Shown piece by piece: positions 44,240 to 54,311 of a stretch of 64,000 nt of DNA. Under the pieces are notes generated by a model, which was not told where the DNA came from, ran no database searches, and was given only the letters and a program-made list of their open reading frames with translations. Positions within the stretch are counted from its first letter, which is position 1; every line of letters starts with the position of its first letter. Source of the stretch: Lachnospiraceae bacterium (lineage in GTDB: Bacteria; Bacillota; Clostridia; Lachnospirales; Lachnospiraceae); assembly GCA_017463255.1 (NCBI GenBank), contig JAFTPP010000016.1:124001-188000 (forward strand), given 5' to 3'. The position numbers and the translations under genes were made by a program.

Positions 44240-45431
44240 AATTTTAGGAAAAAAGATGAAGGTATATGACCTGGCGGTTATCTTTATGGTAATGCAGGTA
44301 ATGCTTGACAGAATTACATATATTGAAGGCGATACCTTAAGCAAGCTGTTTACAGTGGCAAGTCTTGGATTATTTGTCTTAGTTATTGTGTTTGAGAATA
44401 CTTATACCCCTGCCCAGGTAGCGGTTATCGGTATTGTGGGAGCAGTCGCTTTGTATTCCGGTATGCAGATGGGTGAGTACTTCTTAGTTATGACGGTTGT
44501 TCTTTCTATTGCGTCTTTAGAAAAAGATACGGAAAGAACCATTACCATTATGCACAAGGTAAAAATGCTCTTTGTTGTGATTTCTGTCATATGGTATGTG
44601 TGTTTTGAAATCATTCCCGGCAAGGAACAGCTTACTATTATAACAGGCGTGCACAATCCGCATAAATTCGGATTTACCAATGCCAATGCCTTTGCTTTGG
44701 TTGTTACATGGATGATTTTTGAACGTGTCTATTTATCTTTTGACAAGATGAAACCCAGACATATTATAGCTCTTGCAATTTCGGGTCCGGTTATTTATTA
44801 TCTGACGGCATGTGATACGGCAATGTATGTATTAATATTTGCCACCTTAGTTATATGGGTATGCAGACTGGGTTGGGTAACAAAGTTAATGACTTTTGGC
44901 TCACATTTTGTGTTCGGTGCCTTTGCCCTGTTTAATGTTTTTTGTGTTTATTATTATGCACATAAGTCGTTGCGGCTCCATAATTTCCTTATGGATTTGG
45001 ATGATTTGTTATCTGCAAGAATCAGGGAGACTGCCCAGATTTACAGCTTATACGGGCCAACGGCTTTGGGACAGGAAGTAGATTTAGGCGGCGAGGTTTC
45101 CTACGATACATATTACAGAATTACTACCTTGATTTGTGATGGTTTGTTCAGTTATTTGTACGTGTGTCTTGGTTATATTAATACCATTATTTTAGTGGTT
45201 ATGATTTTTTACACGGCATATCAGAAAAAGAAAAGAGATTGTATTTTTATCTTTATTTACACGCTGTATGCCATTATGGAAACCCATGGTTTGAACGCTT
45301 ATTTTGCATTCCCGATTTTAATTTATCAAAGGGATTTCTTCAAAGCGTTTAACAGGGTGAAAAAGAAAGAAGAGGAAGCGGTGTCCTATGAGCGAACCGA
45401 TCAGAATTCTTCATGCAGGGTTAACGGATAA
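44229..45431 (+). CDS. Polysaccharide polymerase-like membrane protein (Wzy type)
   Basis: A 400-residue protein with about ten hydrophobic helices and a central GVHNPHKFGFTNANAFALVVTWM segment like that of O-antigen polymerases, where a small-residue motif precedes the large periplasmic loop. It is in the expected place in the locus among transferases and a flippase. Wzy proteins vary widely, so the call rests on topology, motif and context. Its end overlaps the next gene by 44 bases. Confidence 0.75.
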   Translation: MEDKILGKKMKVYDLAVIFMVMQVMLDRITYIEGDTLSKLFTVASLGLFVLVIVFENTYTPAQVAVIGIVGAVALYSGMQMGEYFLVMTVVLSIASLEKDTERTITIMHKVKMLFVVISVIWYVCFEIIPGKEQLTIITGVHNPHKFGFTNANAFALVVTWMIFERVYLSFDKMKPRHIIALAISGPVIYYLTACDTAMYVLIFATLVIWVCRLGWVTKLMTFGSHFVFGAFALFNVFCVYYYAHKSLRLHNFLMDLDDLLSARIRETAQIYSLYGPTALGQEVDLGGEVSYDTYYRITTLICDGLFSYLYVCLGYINTIILVVMIFYTAYQKKKRDCIFIFIYTLYAIMETHGLNAYFAFPILIYQRDFFKAFNRVKKKEEEAVSYERTDQNSSCRVNG

Positions 45432-46509
45432 TTTAGGTGGCGTTGAATCCTTTGTGATGAATATTTATCGTAAAATAGACAGAAGCAAAGTTCAGTTTGA
45501 TTTTTTGGTAGAGCATAGTAAGCGCCTGCCTTTTGAAGAAGAAATAGAGGCGTTGGGCGGACGTATTTACCATGAGTATTATTTTATGCGTTCAAGGAAC
45601 GAGGAGTCAGCAGTGACCGTGAAGGACTTTTTTGACAGACATCCTGAATTTGCAGGAGTGCACCTTCATGCCAACGGGTTGAATACTTTATTTCGGGTAT
45701 TAATGGAAGCAAAAAGACATCATATTCCCATTAGGGTATTACATAGTCACAATAACGGATATATGTATCACTACAATATAAAACAGAAATTGTATGAAAG
45801 ATATGTAAAAACCGTTATGGGAAAATATGTAACGGATTATTTTGCCTGCTCTAAGGAAGCTGGAGAGTGGATGTTTGGAAACAACAAGCCATTTTCGGTG
45901 ATTCAAAACGCCATTGATTTGGAGAAGTTTGCCTATAATGAAGAGACCCGTAACCGTATCAGGGCAGAGCTTGGAATAGAAGATAATCAAAAGTTAATCG
46001 GCTTTGCCGGTAGCTTTAATTATCAAAAAGACCCTCTTTCCTTAATTGATATTTTCAAGGAAGTGTATCAAAAAGATGCTTCCTACAGACTGGTGATGCT
46101 TGGAAAAGGAAAGCTTTTTGATGCGGTGCAGGAAAAAATCGGGGAGTATGGGTTTAAGGAAGCGGTTCATTGTGTGGGCAGTAAAAGCAATGTGCATGAA
46201 TATATGCAGGCCATGGACTTATTCTTATTACCTTCCAGATTTGAAGGCTTTGGCATTGTGTTATTGGAAGCACAGGCAGCAGGAATGCCTTGTGTTACAT
46301 CTAAGGATGTTGTTTCAAAAAGTGCAGATATTACAGGAAATGTACAGTTTGTGTCAAAAGAGCTTGCCCCCACAGCTTGGGCAGATGCTGTTTTAAAAAC
46401 AGAAATAAAGAGATATGATGCAAAAGCATTGTTGCAAAACAGTGATTACAATATTGATAAGTTAGTAAAAAAGATGGAAGATTTTTATGAGGAGTTATTA
46501 GATGGATAA
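45388..46509 (+). CDS. Glycosyltransferase, GT4 family
   Basis: A 373-residue GT-B enzyme. N-terminus RILHAGLTDNLGGVESFVMNIYRKI; donor site LIGFAGSFNYQKDPLSLIDIF and LPSRFEGFGIVLLEAQAAG. Related to EpsF-like transferases of biofilm polysaccharide loci. Starts within the polymerase gene and overlaps the next transferase. Confidence 0.88.
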   Translation: MSEPIRILHAGLTDNLGGVESFVMNIYRKIDRSKVQFDFLVEHSKRLPFEEEIEALGGRIYHEYYFMRSRNEESAVTVKDFFDRHPEFAGVHLHANGLNTLFRVLMEAKRHHIPIRVLHSHNNGYMYHYNIKQKLYERYVKTVMGKYVTDYFACSKEAGEWMFGNNKPFSVIQNAIDLEKFAYNEETRNRIRAELGIEDNQKLIGFAGSFNYQKDPLSLIDIFKEVYQKDASYRLVMLGKGKLFDAVQEKIGEYGFKEAVHCVGSKSNVHEYMQAMDLFLLPSRFEGFGIVLLEAQAAGMPCVTSKDVVSKSADITGNVQFVSKELAPTAWADAVLKTEIKRYDAKALLQNSDYNIDKLVKKMEDFYEELLDG

Positions 46510-47461
46510 ACCACTGGTAAGTGTGATTGTACCAATTTATAAAGTGGAAAATTATATGGAAGAGTGCATACATTCCATCTTAGGGCAGAAGTATGCCCAT
46601 TTTGAGTTGATTTTAGTGGATGACGGTTCTCCGGACAACTGCGGAAAAATGTGTGATGAATTTAAGGAAAAGGATTCAAGAATTCAAGTGATTCACAAAG
46701 AAAACGGAGGGTTATCATCTGCAAGAAATGCGGGACTTGAAATTGCAAAAGGGGAGTACATTGCATTTGTAGACAGTGATGATGCTGTTCATGAAGATTA
46801 TCTTTTGGACATGGTAACACTTGCAAGAAAACATCAGGCAGATATTGTGTGTTGTTCTTTTGTTAAGGGAGAAGAAAAAATATGGGATGATAATGAGGCA
46901 GTCATTACCATTCAGGAAAATGAAGAAATCCTTCAAAGGATTAATGAAGATGACGTAGTAAAAACCGTTGCGTGGAATAAATTATACCATCACAGCTTTT
47001 TTACGGAGAAGAAATTCCGCTACCCGGAAGGTAAAATACATGAAGATATGTTTTTGACCCCATGGATTTTTCATGAGGCAAAAAGGTTGGTTCTTACCGA
47101 CAGAAAACTGTATTTTTACAGAATGCGTGAAGGCAGTATTATGTGGGATAAGTTTACGCCAAAGAAGCTTGATTTAATACAGGCTTGTGAAAAGCGTATG
47201 GCTTTTTATAAAGAAATCGGAAATAAAGATTTGTTTTATTGGGAAGTACAGTCTTATATCCGTAATGTGTTGAAGTTTTATTTCTTAATCCGCAGACATT
47301 ATAAAGATGTTTATGCCAAGGAAATGGAAGAATTAAGAAAAAAAGGAATAATGCTGACTAAGAAGTATTGGTGTAAAGGTCAGATTGCATTTAAGCTTCG
47401 CTTACGTCTTTTGGCGTTTTTAATTAATATTGACGGGGCGAGAAACACAGCAGTTCGTTAA
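46502..47461 (+). CDS. Glycosyltransferase, GT2 family
   Basis: A 319-residue inverting GT-A enzyme: SVIVPIYKVENYMEECIHSILGQKYAHFELILVDDGSPD, GGLSSARNAGLEIAKGEYIAFVDSDDAVH with the DxD metal site, and a C-terminal catalytic-type segment KIHEDMFLTPWIF. It is cytoplasmic with no fused membrane domain, and is closely similar in layout to the GT2 gene at 53021. Confidence 0.92.
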   Translation: MDKPLVSVIVPIYKVENYMEECIHSILGQKYAHFELILVDDGSPDNCGKMCDEFKEKDSRIQVIHKENGGLSSARNAGLEIAKGEYIAFVDSDDAVHEDYLLDMVTLARKHQADIVCCSFVKGEEKIWDDNEAVITIQENEEILQRINEDDVVKTVAWNKLYHHSFFTEKKFRYPEGKIHEDMFLTPWIFHEAKRLVLTDRKLYFYRMREGSIMWDKFTPKKLDLIQACEKRMAFYKEIGNKDLFYWEVQSYIRNVLKFYFLIRRHYKDVYAKEMEELRKKGIMLTKKYWCKGQIAFKLRLRLLAFLINIDGARNTAVR

Positions 47462-47485
47462 GACAGAATAGTAACGGAGCAGTAT

Positions 47486-48934
47486 ATGAGTAACGAGAAT
47501 GTAAAGAGTAAAGTGTTTTCGAATATGGCGTGGAAATTTGCGGAAAGAATTCTGGCGCAAGGGGTATCATTTATTGTATCCATTGTGCTTGCACGAATTC
47601 TGCTTCGTGAAGATTATGGTATTGTGGCAATGGTTATGGTATTTATCAATATTGCCAATGTCTTTGTTACCAGTGGATTTGGTTCTTCTTTAATTCAAAA
47701 AAAGGAAGCGGATGAAACTGATTTTTCCACCATTTTTTATTGTTCTTTTATAAGCTCCCTAGTTATCTACGGGATTTTATTTATGGCAGCGCCCCTTGTG
47801 GCACAGTTTTATCGGACACCTCAGTTAACGCCTGTGTTAAGGGTATTTGGACTAAAGATCATTATCTCATCCTTTAGTTCAATCCAGCATGCTTATGTGT
47901 CAAAACACATGATGTTCCGTAAGTTTTTCTTTTCAACTTTGTTCGGAACCTTGTTTTCCGGCATAGTGGGAATTGTGATGGCGGTCAGAGGTTATGGTGT
48001 GTGGGCATTGGTGGCACAATACCTTACCAATACGGTGGTGGATACCATTGTATTAACTATTACGGTACAATGGAGACCGAAAAAGTTGTTTTCCGTAAAG
48101 TCTGCCAAAGAATTAATGTCTTTCGGATGGAAGATGTTAGCAGCAAGCTTAATCGGAACTTTGTATGGAAACTTGCGTTCTTTGGTAATCGGTAGATTTT
48201 ATACCAAGGATGATTTGGCTTGTTATTCAAGGGGTAAGAATTTCCCGGACTTAATTACCAATAATGTGGTGGCTTCCATAGCATCGGTACTGTTTCCGGT
48301 TCTTTCTGAGGCCGGTAAGGATAAAGTGGTTGTAAAACAGATGACAAGGCGTTCCTTAAAACTGTCAAGCTTTATCGTGTTCCCTTTGCTTGGAGGACTG
48401 GCAGCAGTGGCAGAGCCTTTAACCATGTTATTGCTTACTGAAAAATGGCAGGGAAGTATTATTTTTATGCAGCTTATTTGTATTTACAGTGCCCTTCATA
48501 CCGTTACGGAAGCCAATTTACAGAGTATGAGTGCCATGGGCCGAAGCGATACGATTTTAAAGCTTGAGTTTATTAAAAAGCCGGTGGGAATCCTTATGGT
48601 ATTACTTGCCGTGCAGCATAGCGTGTTGGCAGTAGGTATTTCATTACCGCTCTATTCCGTTTTTTCCATGACTGTGAATATGATGCCAAACAGAAAGATT
48701 ATTGACTATAAATATGGAGAACAGATAAAAGATTTATTGCCGGCAACCATTTTAACACTGGTTATGTTTGTGGTTACCTACGGCATTACATTTTTGGAAA
48801 TATCTTATTGGATTATGTTACCGTTACAGATTATAGTGGGGGTCATTATATATGTGGGATTATCTATCCTTACGAAAAATGAAACCTTCTACTATCTGAT
48901 TGATTTTGTGAAAAAGAGAAAGCATACGGATTAA
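47486..48934 (+). CDS. Polysaccharide flippase (Wzx / MOP superfamily)
   Basis: A 482-residue membrane protein with about 12-14 helices. The N-terminus FSNMAWKFAERILAQGVSFIVSIVLARILLREDYGIVAMVMVF is typical of lipopolysaccharide/teichuronic acid exporters (TuaB/WzxC type). It moves lipid-linked repeat units across the membrane for polymerisation. Confidence 0.9.
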   Translation: MSNENVKSKVFSNMAWKFAERILAQGVSFIVSIVLARILLREDYGIVAMVMVFINIANVFVTSGFGSSLIQKKEADETDFSTIFYCSFISSLVIYGILFMAAPLVAQFYRTPQLTPVLRVFGLKIIISSFSSIQHAYVSKHMMFRKFFFSTLFGTLFSGIVGIVMAVRGYGVWALVAQYLTNTVVDTIVLTITVQWRPKKLFSVKSAKELMSFGWKMLAASLIGTLYGNLRSLVIGRFYTKDDLACYSRGKNFPDLITNNVVASIASVLFPVLSEAGKDKVVVKQMTRRSLKLSSFIVFPLLGGLAAVAEPLTMLLLTEKWQGSIIFMQLICIYSALHTVTEANLQSMSAMGRSDTILKLEFIKKPVGILMVLLAVQHSVLAVGISLPLYSVFSMTVNMMPNRKIIDYKYGEQIKDLLPATILTLVMFVVTYGITFLEISYWIMLPLQIIVGVIIYVGLSILTKNETFYYLIDFVKKRKHTD

Positions 48935-48947
48935 TGGGGGAATACGA

Positions 48948-49886
48948 ATGCAAAAACATGCCTATTTGTTTATGATTCATGGGGATTTTGAAAGTACCTA
49001 TGTGTGTATGTCACTTTTGGATGATGAAAGAAATGACATATATATTCATATGGATAAAAAAACAAAAGAAGAGACTTTTCTTGCGGTTAAAAACCGGGTG
49101 GCAAAGGTGGTAAAACGCTCTAAGGTACATTATATTAAAAGAAGAAGAGTTGATTGGGGCATGTTTAATATGGTGGAAGTCACCATGGATTTGTTGCGTG
49201 AAGCTATAAAAGGACATTATGATTATTATCATCTTTTATCGGGCTCAGATATTCCCTTACAGGATGTGGATACGATACATAGATTTTTTGAAGACAATCA
49301 GGGGAAGGAGATTATTTCTTTTAACAGAAAAGAAATATCGGGGGAGAGCCTTAAGAGAATCCGCTATTACTATCCGAAGAAGACCAGCGGACTATGGTAC
49401 AGAGTTTTTATGAAGCTGCAGCGTAAGCTTAATATAAACCGTATCCGTACAGATATGATATATCAAAAAGGTGCCAACTGGTTTAGCATAACGGATGAGT
49501 TGGCAAAGTATGTGGTTTCCATGGAAAAACAGGTGAAGAAAATGTTTTGCCATACAAGAACCTCTGATGAAGTGTTTTTGCAGACCTTAGTTATGAATTC
49601 TAAGTTTGCGGACAGAATTTATGACAAGTCCTTTGAAGACCATGACAGGCGCGGAAGTGAAAACACCAAGGCATTGGGAAATATGCGTTACCTGATTTGG
49701 GACACGGTTTCGGACGGACATCCCATTAACCTTTCCATGAAGAATTTGCCTACTCTGGAGCAGACAAAGGCATTGTTTGGAAGGAAATTTGATTGGAATC
49801 AGGATAGTGAGATTATCTGTTACATATATAAGAAGCTAAAGCAGAAAGAATGGAGTAAAGGCGGAGAGGATTCATGCCATCTGTAA
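48948..49886 (+). CDS. GT14-type (core-2/I-branching-like) glycosyltransferase
   Basis: A 312-residue enzyme. AYLFMIHGDFESTYVCMSLLDDERNDIYIHMDKK and HYDYYHLLSGSDIPLQDVDTIHRFFEDNQGKEIISF match beta-1,6-N-acetylglucosaminyltransferase-like proteins; SDEVFLQTLVMNS is the downstream acidic motif. Predicted to make a branch or side residue. Overlaps the next gene by 13 bases. Confidence 0.87.
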   Translation: MQKHAYLFMIHGDFESTYVCMSLLDDERNDIYIHMDKKTKEETFLAVKNRVAKVVKRSKVHYIKRRRVDWGMFNMVEVTMDLLREAIKGHYDYYHLLSGSDIPLQDVDTIHRFFEDNQGKEIISFNRKEISGESLKRIRYYYPKKTSGLWYRVFMKLQRKLNINRIRTDMIYQKGANWFSITDELAKYVVSMEKQVKKMFCHTRTSDEVFLQTLVMNSKFADRIYDKSFEDHDRRGSENTKALGNMRYLIWDTVSDGHPINLSMKNLPTLEQTKALFGRKFDWNQDSEIICYIYKKLKQKEWSKGGEDSCHL

Positions 49887-51067
49887 AAGAAAAAATAAGA
49901 AATTCATTGCCATATCGTCTTTATCGTAATACGGCGATTTTTATTGTAAGATTATTTCCGGTAAAGAAAAATAAGGTTGTCTTTGATAATTTTGGCGGCA
50001 AGGGATTTGGGGATGATCCAAAGTACATCGCTCTTGCATTATTAAAGAATTATCCCGGTGAATTCAAGTTATACTGGTTTACCAAAGATATGAAAACACC
50101 TCTTGCGGAAGGGATAGTTCCTGTTAAGTACGGAACTATCAAGGCAGCCTATCATATGGCGACTGCTAAGGTGTGGGTAGATAATATAAAAAGCTCCTTT
50201 AAGATTAAGAAAAAAAAGAACCAGTTCTATATCCAGACATGGCACTCAACTCTGGGCCTTAAGAAGAATGAGGCGCAGGTGTCAAATCTTCCTGAAAAAT
50301 ATGTGAAGGAAGCAAAGCGGGATGCGGCCATGACAGATTTAATGTATTCCAATAATGATTTCCGTTATGAAATCTATAAAAATCACTTCTGGTATACGGG
50401 AAAAGTGATAAAATGTTCCGTTCCCCGAAACTCGGTGATTATGGAGCGTAATGAAGAGTTAATAAACAATATCAAAGAAAAGTACGGCATCCGTAAAGAA
50501 CAGGCATTACTGTTGTATGCCCCTACTTTCAGAAAAGAAAAAAATAAAGAGAATATTTCTTTTGATTATTATAAAGTCTGTAACGCAATAGGTCATAAAT
50601 TCGGGACAGAGTGCGTATGTATGGTAAGGCTTCATCCCAATGATACCACCAGGTATCCGGATATGGTTTTGCCGGAGGGCGTTGTCAATGTGTCGGATTA
50701 TCCGGATATGCAGGAGCTTTTAGCTGCCTGCGATTATCTGATTACCGACTATTCGGCAGTAATGTTTGATTTTTCTTTTGCAAAGAAACCGGTATTCTTA
50801 CTGATGAAGGATTATGAAGAATACTTAAAAAAGGAAAGAGAACTTCAGTTTACCATGGAAGAACTTCCGTTTTGCAGGGCATTAACGGAAGAAGAATTGT
50901 TACAGGTGATTGAGAATTATTCAGAGAATAAATATCAGGAAAAGTGCAACGTATTTTTTGAACGCATCGGACTAAATGAAAACGGGGACGGTGCCAAAGT
51001 GATTGCAGGTATTATATATGAGTCGTCTAAAGGATTATCTGGGAAGCTTCATAGTGATTTTAATTAG
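49874..51067 (+). CDS. CDP-glycerol glycerophosphotransferase family protein (TagB/TagF type)
   Basis: A 397-residue protein. Family blocks are KVVFDNFGGKGFGDDPKYIALAL, QTWHSTLGLKK, LLYAPTFRKEKN, VRLHPNDTTRYPD and LITDYSAVMFDFSFAKKPVFL. Such enzymes move polyol phosphate from CDP-polyol to a lipid-linked glycan, so the polymer may carry glycerol phosphate. It overlaps the next gene by 50 bases. Confidence 0.88.
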   Translation: MPSVKEKIRNSLPYRLYRNTAIFIVRLFPVKKNKVVFDNFGGKGFGDDPKYIALALLKNYPGEFKLYWFTKDMKTPLAEGIVPVKYGTIKAAYHMATAKVWVDNIKSSFKIKKKKNQFYIQTWHSTLGLKKNEAQVSNLPEKYVKEAKRDAAMTDLMYSNNDFRYEIYKNHFWYTGKVIKCSVPRNSVIMERNEELINNIKEKYGIRKEQALLLYAPTFRKEKNKENISFDYYKVCNAIGHKFGTECVCMVRLHPNDTTRYPDMVLPEGVVNVSDYPDMQELLAACDYLITDYSAVMFDFSFAKKPVFLLMKDYEEYLKKERELQFTMEELPFCRALTEEELLQVIENYSENKYQEKCNVFFERIGLNENGDGAKVIAGIIYESSKGLSGKLHSDFN

Positions 51068-53024
51068 TCTCGCAGTGCTGCTTGTTTTAGTAGTAATGTT
51101 AGAGACTTCTTCCGCGCGCCCGGATGAGGAAGCTTTAGAGGAGAATCGTGCGCCCATAACGGGGGACACGACAGGGAATGATGAAGAACCGGGAGAGCAG
51201 GAGTGGCTCCCTGAGGAATCAGATGAGCCGGAAGACGTTATCATTCCGGATATAGTCATTACTCCGGAAAACAAAGGATATGTCCAGGTAATCGGCACTC
51301 AGTTATATGATACAAATGCAGGTAGTGTTTTCCAAATGGTAGGAATTAATATGGATAACAACATCTGGGATACAGAGATTACACCCGGAAACCGTTGCAT
51401 GGATGAAACGTCTTATGCAGAGATAAAAGCAATGGGATTTAATACAGTGCGTTTTCCTATTTCTTTTAATATGGTGCAGTATGAGGAATTCTATCCATGG
51501 CTTGATGAAAATATTAAGTGGGCAAAAGAGGCAGGACTTTATATAGAGCTTGACATGCACTCCAGTCAGGGTGGCATTCAAATCCGTGAAAAAGAAGCGG
51601 CTTATGAATTCTGGAACAGTAAAAGCTTACGGAATGAATTTAAAGAACAGTGGGTTGAAATTGCTAAAAGATATGCTGACGAAACCGCTGTTATTGCCTA
51701 TGACCTGTTAAATGAACCGTTAGTGATTATTGAAGGCGATAAGGAAGAAGCGGAAGGCTTGTATTTTTCTTATATGCAGGAATTGATTGATGCAATCCGC
51801 GCGGTGGATTCTAATCACATTATCTGTGTAGAGGAATTTGCCATTGAGTTACGGGATGATAAAAAAGATGAAGTAACAACTGTATACCCGGATATGAATG
51901 CGTATACATTAAATGATATGAATTTGGTATACGATTGCCATGCATACAGTCCCAGTGTGTTTGTTATGCAGGAACCCGGAGAAAAAGTAGAATATGACGA
52001 CACCTATATTATCAGAGGGGAAACATGGATTTCAAACCTTGCAGAGGTAAGAAACAAAAGTATCAACAAAGATTCGTGGACAACGTTAAGCTCCGGAGTG
52101 GCGCTTCTTGAAGATACGATAATCAATGCAGGTGTTGTTAAGATAGAGATTAAAAATGCCTCATCTTCGGATGGTGTTATGATAGATGAGATGCTGGTAT
52201 ATGAGTATGATAATAAGAAGCAGTTTGTAGATGAGGTTTACCGCGTAGAATTTGATGGAAGCGGATATGTGTGGTCAGAAAGCGGCAAAGGAACTTATAG
52301 TATAGAAAATGGCGGTACGGACGGAAGTGTACTATATTTGCGGGGCTTTTCTTCCAATAAGAACTATGTGATAAAGCAGACTGCCAAGTCCGCAAACGGA
52401 ATGTTTCCCATGACGCCCGGCCATTACTATAAAGTGGTTTGTAAGATAAAGACTACCAATGATATGAAAGCGGATTCCATAAGGGTCAGCATTGCCGGAT
52501 ATCAGGCAGAGTTTTCGGGAAGTATTGCAGAATATCTCGAATATAATTTTGATGACTATCTTTTAAAAATGAAATCAAGACGTGTTCCGGTTATTTGTAA
52601 TGAAACCGGCTGTACTTACACCGCAAGACAAAACGGCGGCTATGATTGGCTTAATGAAACCGTAACAATTCTTAACGATTATGGAATTAACTATTGTCTT
52701 TTTGCATATACGGGCAAAGATTTCGGGCTGATGTATGATTCCAACAGAGGATTTGGCACGGATGAGTGTAAATTGCGTCAGGACAGTTATGATGCTTTGT
52801 ACAATATCCTGCATCCGGATGAGAATTATGATCATGTGTTTAAAAACATGGAAACGTTAGAGAATTATACCGGATTGTCGGATGGTGATAAGGTTTTAGT
52901 GCTTGGAAAAGAGTATACAGGAGTAGGTTCAAAATTAGTTTATACCATTCAGGCAGGCACAAGCGGACATACTATCAGACTAAATAACGGATTTTATGCC
53001 GTGTTATCGGAGGAAATACCATGA
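51018..53024 (+). CDS. Membrane-anchored GH5-family glycosidase with inserted beta-sandwich domain
   Basis: A 668-residue protein. One N-terminal membrane helix (GSFIVILISLAVLLVLVVML) anchors it outside the cell, followed by an acidic linker. GH5 barrel blocks are GFNTVRFPISFNM, GLYIELDMHS and YDLLNEPLVI (acid/base Glu). The second catalytic Glu is in PVICNETGCTY near residue 530. Between them, about residues 330-495 form a beta-rich domain (DSWTTLSSGVALLEDTIINAGVVKIEIKN to YYKVVCKIKTTNDMKADSIRVSIAG), likely carbohydrate-binding, inserted in the barrel. ATG 51018 is used. It probably trims or releases the polymer of this locus. Confidence 0.82.
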   Translation: MSRLKDYLGSFIVILISLAVLLVLVVMLETSSARPDEEALEENRAPITGDTTGNDEEPGEQEWLPEESDEPEDVIIPDIVITPENKGYVQVIGTQLYDTNAGSVFQMVGINMDNNIWDTEITPGNRCMDETSYAEIKAMGFNTVRFPISFNMVQYEEFYPWLDENIKWAKEAGLYIELDMHSSQGGIQIREKEAAYEFWNSKSLRNEFKEQWVEIAKRYADETAVIAYDLLNEPLVIIEGDKEEAEGLYFSYMQELIDAIRAVDSNHIICVEEFAIELRDDKKDEVTTVYPDMNAYTLNDMNLVYDCHAYSPSVFVMQEPGEKVEYDDTYIIRGETWISNLAEVRNKSINKDSWTTLSSGVALLEDTIINAGVVKIEIKNASSSDGVMIDEMLVYEYDNKKQFVDEVYRVEFDGSGYVWSESGKGTYSIENGGTDGSVLYLRGFSSNKNYVIKQTAKSANGMFPMTPGHYYKVVCKIKTTNDMKADSIRVSIAGYQAEFSGSIAEYLEYNFDDYLLKMKSRRVPVICNETGCTYTARQNGGYDWLNETVTILNDYGINYCLFAYTGKDFGLMYDSNRGFGTDECKLRQDSYDALYNILHPDENYDHVFKNMETLENYTGLSDGDKVLVLGKEYTGVGSKLVYTIQAGTSGHTIRLNNGFYAVLSEEIP

Positions 53025-54007
53025 TATCGGTGATTATACCTATTTATAACACAGGAAAATACTTGGAAAAATGTATTGAATCTGTTTTGAATCAAACGTA
53101 TACCGATTTGGAAGTGATTCTGGTAAATGATGGTTCCACAGATAATAGCCTTGATATTTGCAGGGAATATGAAAAAAAGGACCCAAGAGTTATTTTAATC
53201 TCTCAGGAAAACAAAGGGCTTTCGGCTGCACGTAATGCTGCACTTAAAGCAGCAAAAGGTGATATATTCAGCATGGTAGACAGTGATGATTACCTGGAAC
53301 CTGAAATGTTTGAGCTTATGTTGGATAAGATGAATGAACAGGATGCCGATATTGTAGCCTGTAATTATAGAAAAGTGTATGAGAATCTGATAGACAATTC
53401 ATCTTATGACGAAGAAGAATCAGAAGCAGTTCATGTATATGACGGGAAAGAAGCTGTTAAGCAGTTAATGGAAGGAAAAAATGCAACAAGGCTCATTGTT
53501 GCCCATTGTAAAATATACAAAAAACACCTTTTTGAACAAGTGTTATATCCGGAAGGCAAGGTGCATGAGGATGAATTTGTGACTTATTTACTAATTTATA
53601 AGTCGAAAAGGGTTGTTTTTTTCGAAAAAAAGCTGTATAATTACATGCAACGTCAGGGAAGCATCATGTCTGAGATTGCAAATGTGAAGCTTAGTGTTTT
53701 TGATAAGTCGGACGCTTTGTATGAGAGGGTGCGATATTTCGAAGATGGGGACGAGGAACTTTTTGTTTTGGCAGTGCGTCGATACTTGGAAGAATATCTT
53801 AAAGTGTTACGACTGTACGTCCGTTCAAAAGGCCGCACATCCGTTGGGGTGTCGCAGATGCAACAGTTTCAGGATAGAATGCAGGATTATAAACAGTATC
53901 TTGAAAAGCAGACATATAAGAATCTTTGCTATATGTACAAGGATGTCCGTTGTGATATGTGGAAAAGACAGATGAAAAACATGGCGAAAAAGATCCTTAA
54001 AAAATAA
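53021..54007 (+). CDS. Glycosyltransferase, GT2 family
   Basis: A 328-residue GT-A enzyme: SVIIPIYNTGKYLEKCIESVLNQTYTDLEVILVNDGSTD, KGLSAARNAALKAAKGDIFSMVDSDDYLE with the DxD site, and KVHEDEFVTYLLIY. It overlaps the GH5 gene by four bases and is the last gene before the separate promoter of the small peptide genes. It resembles the GT2 protein at 46502. Confidence 0.92.
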   Translation: MISVIIPIYNTGKYLEKCIESVLNQTYTDLEVILVNDGSTDNSLDICREYEKKDPRVILISQENKGLSAARNAALKAAKGDIFSMVDSDDYLEPEMFELMLDKMNEQDADIVACNYRKVYENLIDNSSYDEEESEAVHVYDGKEAVKQLMEGKNATRLIVAHCKIYKKHLFEQVLYPEGKVHEDEFVTYLLIYKSKRVVFFEKKLYNYMQRQGSIMSEIANVKLSVFDKSDALYERVRYFEDGDEELFVLAVRRYLEEYLKVLRLYVRSKGRTSVGVSQMQQFQDRMQDYKQYLEKQTYKNLCYMYKDVRCDMWKRQMKNMAKKILKK

Positions 54008-54032
54008 TATTGTTACAGATTTGTTAGAATTC

Positions 54033-54061
54033 TTGATATCCTCATTTGTTCGGGGTACTAT
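54033..54061 (+). promoter_or_regulatory. Promoter of the small peptide genes
   Basis: TTGATA (54033-54038) and TACTAT (54056-54061) with a 17-base spacer, about 40 bases ahead of the first peptide gene. The peptides therefore have their own transcription start inside the polysaccharide locus. Confidence 0.72.
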
Positions 54062-54100
54062 GGTACTATCAAACAACATATTGGTAAAGGAGTAGTGGGG

Positions 54101-54271
54101 ATGAAAAGATACGAAAGACCTGAAATGACAGAATCAACAGAGAAGATTGAAAACGTAGCGTTATACTCAGGAGAGGATGACCGTGACCGTTATGAAAAAC
54201 CGGATTTCCCAAATGTAGGAAGACCTGATGATTTTAGACCGGGTAAGAAACCACATCACGGACGTCACTAA
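54101..54271 (+). CDS. Candidate RiPP-type precursor peptide 1 (no Cys)
   Basis: A 56-residue peptide starting at ATG 54101 behind AAAGGAG. The first 25 residues (MKRYERPEMT to ENVALYSGE) nearly repeat the start of the next peptide: Tyr4, Pro7, Glu8 and Met9 give Y-x-x-P-x-M, and ENVALYSGE is identical in both. The tail is polar and rich in Arg, Asp, Pro, Gly and His (DDRDRYEKPD, then GRPDDFRPGKKPHHGRH), with no Cys, Ser or Thr. It could be a precursor, a decoy or a leader-only helper. It was found by reading past the usual length cut-off. Confidence 0.75.
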   Translation: MKRYERPEMTESTEKIENVALYSGEDDRDRYEKPDFPNVGRPDDFRPGKKPHHGRH

Positions 54272-54311
54272 CTAATATGTTTAACATTTTATTTTAAGGA
54301 GTTTATGAAAA

